In this document: in pieces, positions 62,965 to 64,000 of the stretch | How positions within the stretch are numbered: position 1 is the first letter of the stretch | Layout: each line of letters starts with the position of its first letter | Source: Candidatus Poribacteria bacterium | GTDB lineage: Bacteria > Poribacteria > WGA-4E > WGA-3G | Length of the DNA stretch: 64,000 nucleotides | Direction: 5' to 3' | NCBI GenBank assembly: GCA_003635185.1 | Contig: PYJA01000044.1 | Coordinates: 24,680 to 88,679, forward strand | Translations under genes and position numbers: made by a program | Notes under the pieces: model-generated | Database searches by the model: none | What the model was told of the DNA's origin: nothing | What the model saw: the letters and a program-made list of their open reading frames with translations, nothing else

Positions 62965-64000
62965 TTACTCATTGAGGATACGAAGCACATCCTCAATTTC
63001 GGCTTTGAGATTTGCATCGCCTGCTTTTATTGCAAGCCGCAAAGCATTACGTAGGTCTTGCCTTGCTTCCAGCGTGCGACCTAAAAGAGCCTTCGCAAGT
63101 CCCCGAGTGTAGTATGCCAAAGCATCATCAGGTTTGAGTCGGATAGCCATAGTATAGTCTGCAATTGCACCCACATGATCTCCAGTTTTCAACTTCGCAA
63201 TTCCCCGATTGACGTATGCTTCGGCATCATCAGGTTTTAGTCTTATAGCGATGTCAAAATCGGCAATCGCAGCAAAGTATTGTTCTAAGTCAGCCTTCGC
63301 AACTCCCCGATTGACGTAGGCATTGGCAGCATCAGGTTTGAGTCGGATAGCATGGGTATAGTCTGCAATAGCACCCTTATAATCTCCAAGTTTATGTTTT
63401 GTATATGCCCACAAGAAGTATGTCTCAGCAGATATAGATTGTTTTCCTTGTGATAAAGGTTTTGCTGGCTTCTTCTGCTCCAGCAGTTTCTTGAGATATT
63501 TTGATGGTATAGCAAAATTGAGATTCTGTGCATCCAAAGATTTATAGACAGCAAAGGACACCCCAATCACTTCACCTTTCCTATTTAGCACAGGTCCGCC
63601 ACTGCTCCCTGGAGAAATCGGCGCAGTCATCTGCAGGCGTTCTTTCGTGAGTTTATCTCTGCGGCTACTGATAATACCATCCGAAAACGTGCCTTCCAAA
63701 CCTTTCGGATTTCCCGCAACGTAAACCGTCTCACCAACCCGAACTTTATCACTATCTCCGAGAGAAAGCGGTTTAATACCGAACGCTGTTACTTTTAGCA
63801 GTGCAAGGTCGTTTGTCTTGTCAGTAGCAGTAACGCCTTCAATATTGTATGTTGTGTTTTTACCGACTAACTTTGCAGTGCCTTTGGCTGCGCCTTCAAT
63901 CACGTGGTAGTTGGTAGCAATAAGGTTGGATTTCACAAAGAATCCGCTGCCAATGCCCAAAGTTTTGCCATTTTTATCCTGCATTTCCAAGTATACTGTC
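62965..64000 (-). CDS. HtrA-like serine protease with TPR repeats, partial at the right edge
   Basis: The frame is open to the window edge, so the N-terminus is missing. The trypsin-like domain has all three catalytic residues: His in IATNYHVIEGA, Asp in TNDLALLKVT and Ser in ISPGSSGGPVLN. It lacks a PDZ domain; instead three or more TPRs follow (KLGDYKGAIADYTHAIRLKP, DLEQYFAAIADFDIAIRLKP, KTGDHVGAIADYTMAIRLKP). TPRs probably bring it to partners. It is convergent with the atp operon and may be the original neighbour of atpC. The track ORF 63285-63566 is a shadow. Confidence 0.9.
   Translation of the reverse strand, partial: TVYLEMQDKNGKTLGIGSGFFVKSNLIATNYHVIEGAAKGTAKLVGKNTTYNIEGVTATDKTNDLALLKVTAFGIKPLSLGDSDKVRVGETVYVAGNPKGLEGTFSDGIISSRRDKLTKERLQMTAPISPGSSGGPVLNRKGEVIGVSFAVYKSLDAQNLNFAIPSKYLKKLLEQKKPAKPLSQGKQSISAETYFLWAYTKHKLGDYKGAIADYTHAIRLKPDAANAYVNRGVAKADLEQYFAAIADFDIAIRLKPDDAEAYVNRGIAKLKTGDHVGAIADYTMAIRLKPDDALAYYTRGLAKALLGRTLEARQDLRNALRLAIKAGDANLKAEIEDVLRILNE

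Overview
The window looks like part of the genome of an uncultured Gram-negative bacterium with AT-leaning coding DNA. The best match I can suggest is Candidatus Poribacteria or a relative. The grounds are three phytanoyl-CoA-dioxygenase-like (PhyH) proteins, a secreted LamG protein, a CBM9/DUF5916-type outer-membrane protein, an ECF sigma factor with a long C-terminal extension, lipoproteins with clear lipoboxes, and many short interspersed palindromic repeats. The assignment is an inference from gene content. No rRNA, tRNA, CRISPR array or transposase gene was recognised.

Layout. 0-0.5 kb: a HigB/HigA-like toxin-antitoxin pair cut by the left edge. 0.6-7.4 kb (minus strand): ilvD, three small lipoproteins and hppA, with a scar in which a fragment of the ilvD 5' end is fused to a fragment of the hppA 3' end. 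7.6-10.6 kb: folC, a small membrane protein and glyA. 10.9-16.3 kb: a secreted metalloprotease, a 1.2 kb repeat-rich gap, a Cas2-like small protein, a bactofilin-like membrane protein and a BatA-like vWA protein. 16.3-24.9 kb: sugar isomerase/epimerase, cupin, MntA-HepT toxin-antitoxin, aldo/keto reductase, SDR, GDPD, HNH nuclease, two NAD-dependent epimerases and a HIT protein. 25-30.2 kb: three PhyH genes with an ankyrin protein, an AAC(3)-like acetyltransferase and a nucleotidyltransferase. 30.5-36.4 kb: a Rad50-like ATPase, aminotransferase, Dam-like methyltransferase, LamG protein and an O-methyltransferase truncated by a repeat element. 37-46.6 kb: ECF sigma factor, an S9 peptidase in two frames, a CBM9/DUF5916 protein and a tandem pair of putative glycosidase-like secreted proteins. 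46.6-58.3 kb: a complete F-type ATP synthase operon (atpZ, chimera, atpI, B, E, F, H, A, G, D, C). 58.4-62.9 kb: three small cargo modules behind atpC. 62.97 kb to the edge: an HtrA-like protease with TPRs.

The main discovery is structural. At four places host genes are partly duplicated head to tail, with diverged but reading-frame-preserving copies. (1) The atpC 3' end, which encodes the epsilon C-terminal helical domain, occurs four times, and each interval holds a different small gene module: a nucleotidyltransferase pair, an unknown overlapping pair, and an ATPase-nuclease pair with an orphan HicB. All three modules have a consensus sigma70-type promoter next to a tail copy. (2) A type II restriction-modification unit sits between atpA and atpG, flanked by about 150 bp of duplicated atpA-end/atpG-start. 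(3) atpZ and atpI are separated by an in-frame atpI/atpZ chimera. (4) The hppA-lipoprotein-ilvD region carries an ilvD-start/hppA-end junction. No integrase is visible. This resembles insertion with long target duplication, known for restriction-modification units, but here it occurs repeatedly, and at one gene end it has built an array of defence- or toxin-antitoxin-like cassettes.

How the genes work together. The ATP synthase c subunit has residues matching the Na+-binding signature (Q, then ES..Y), and HppA has the GNTTAA motif of K+-dependent membrane pyrophosphatases, so a Na+ cycle is possible. The atp operon is also interrupted at nearly every gene boundary by repeat elements.
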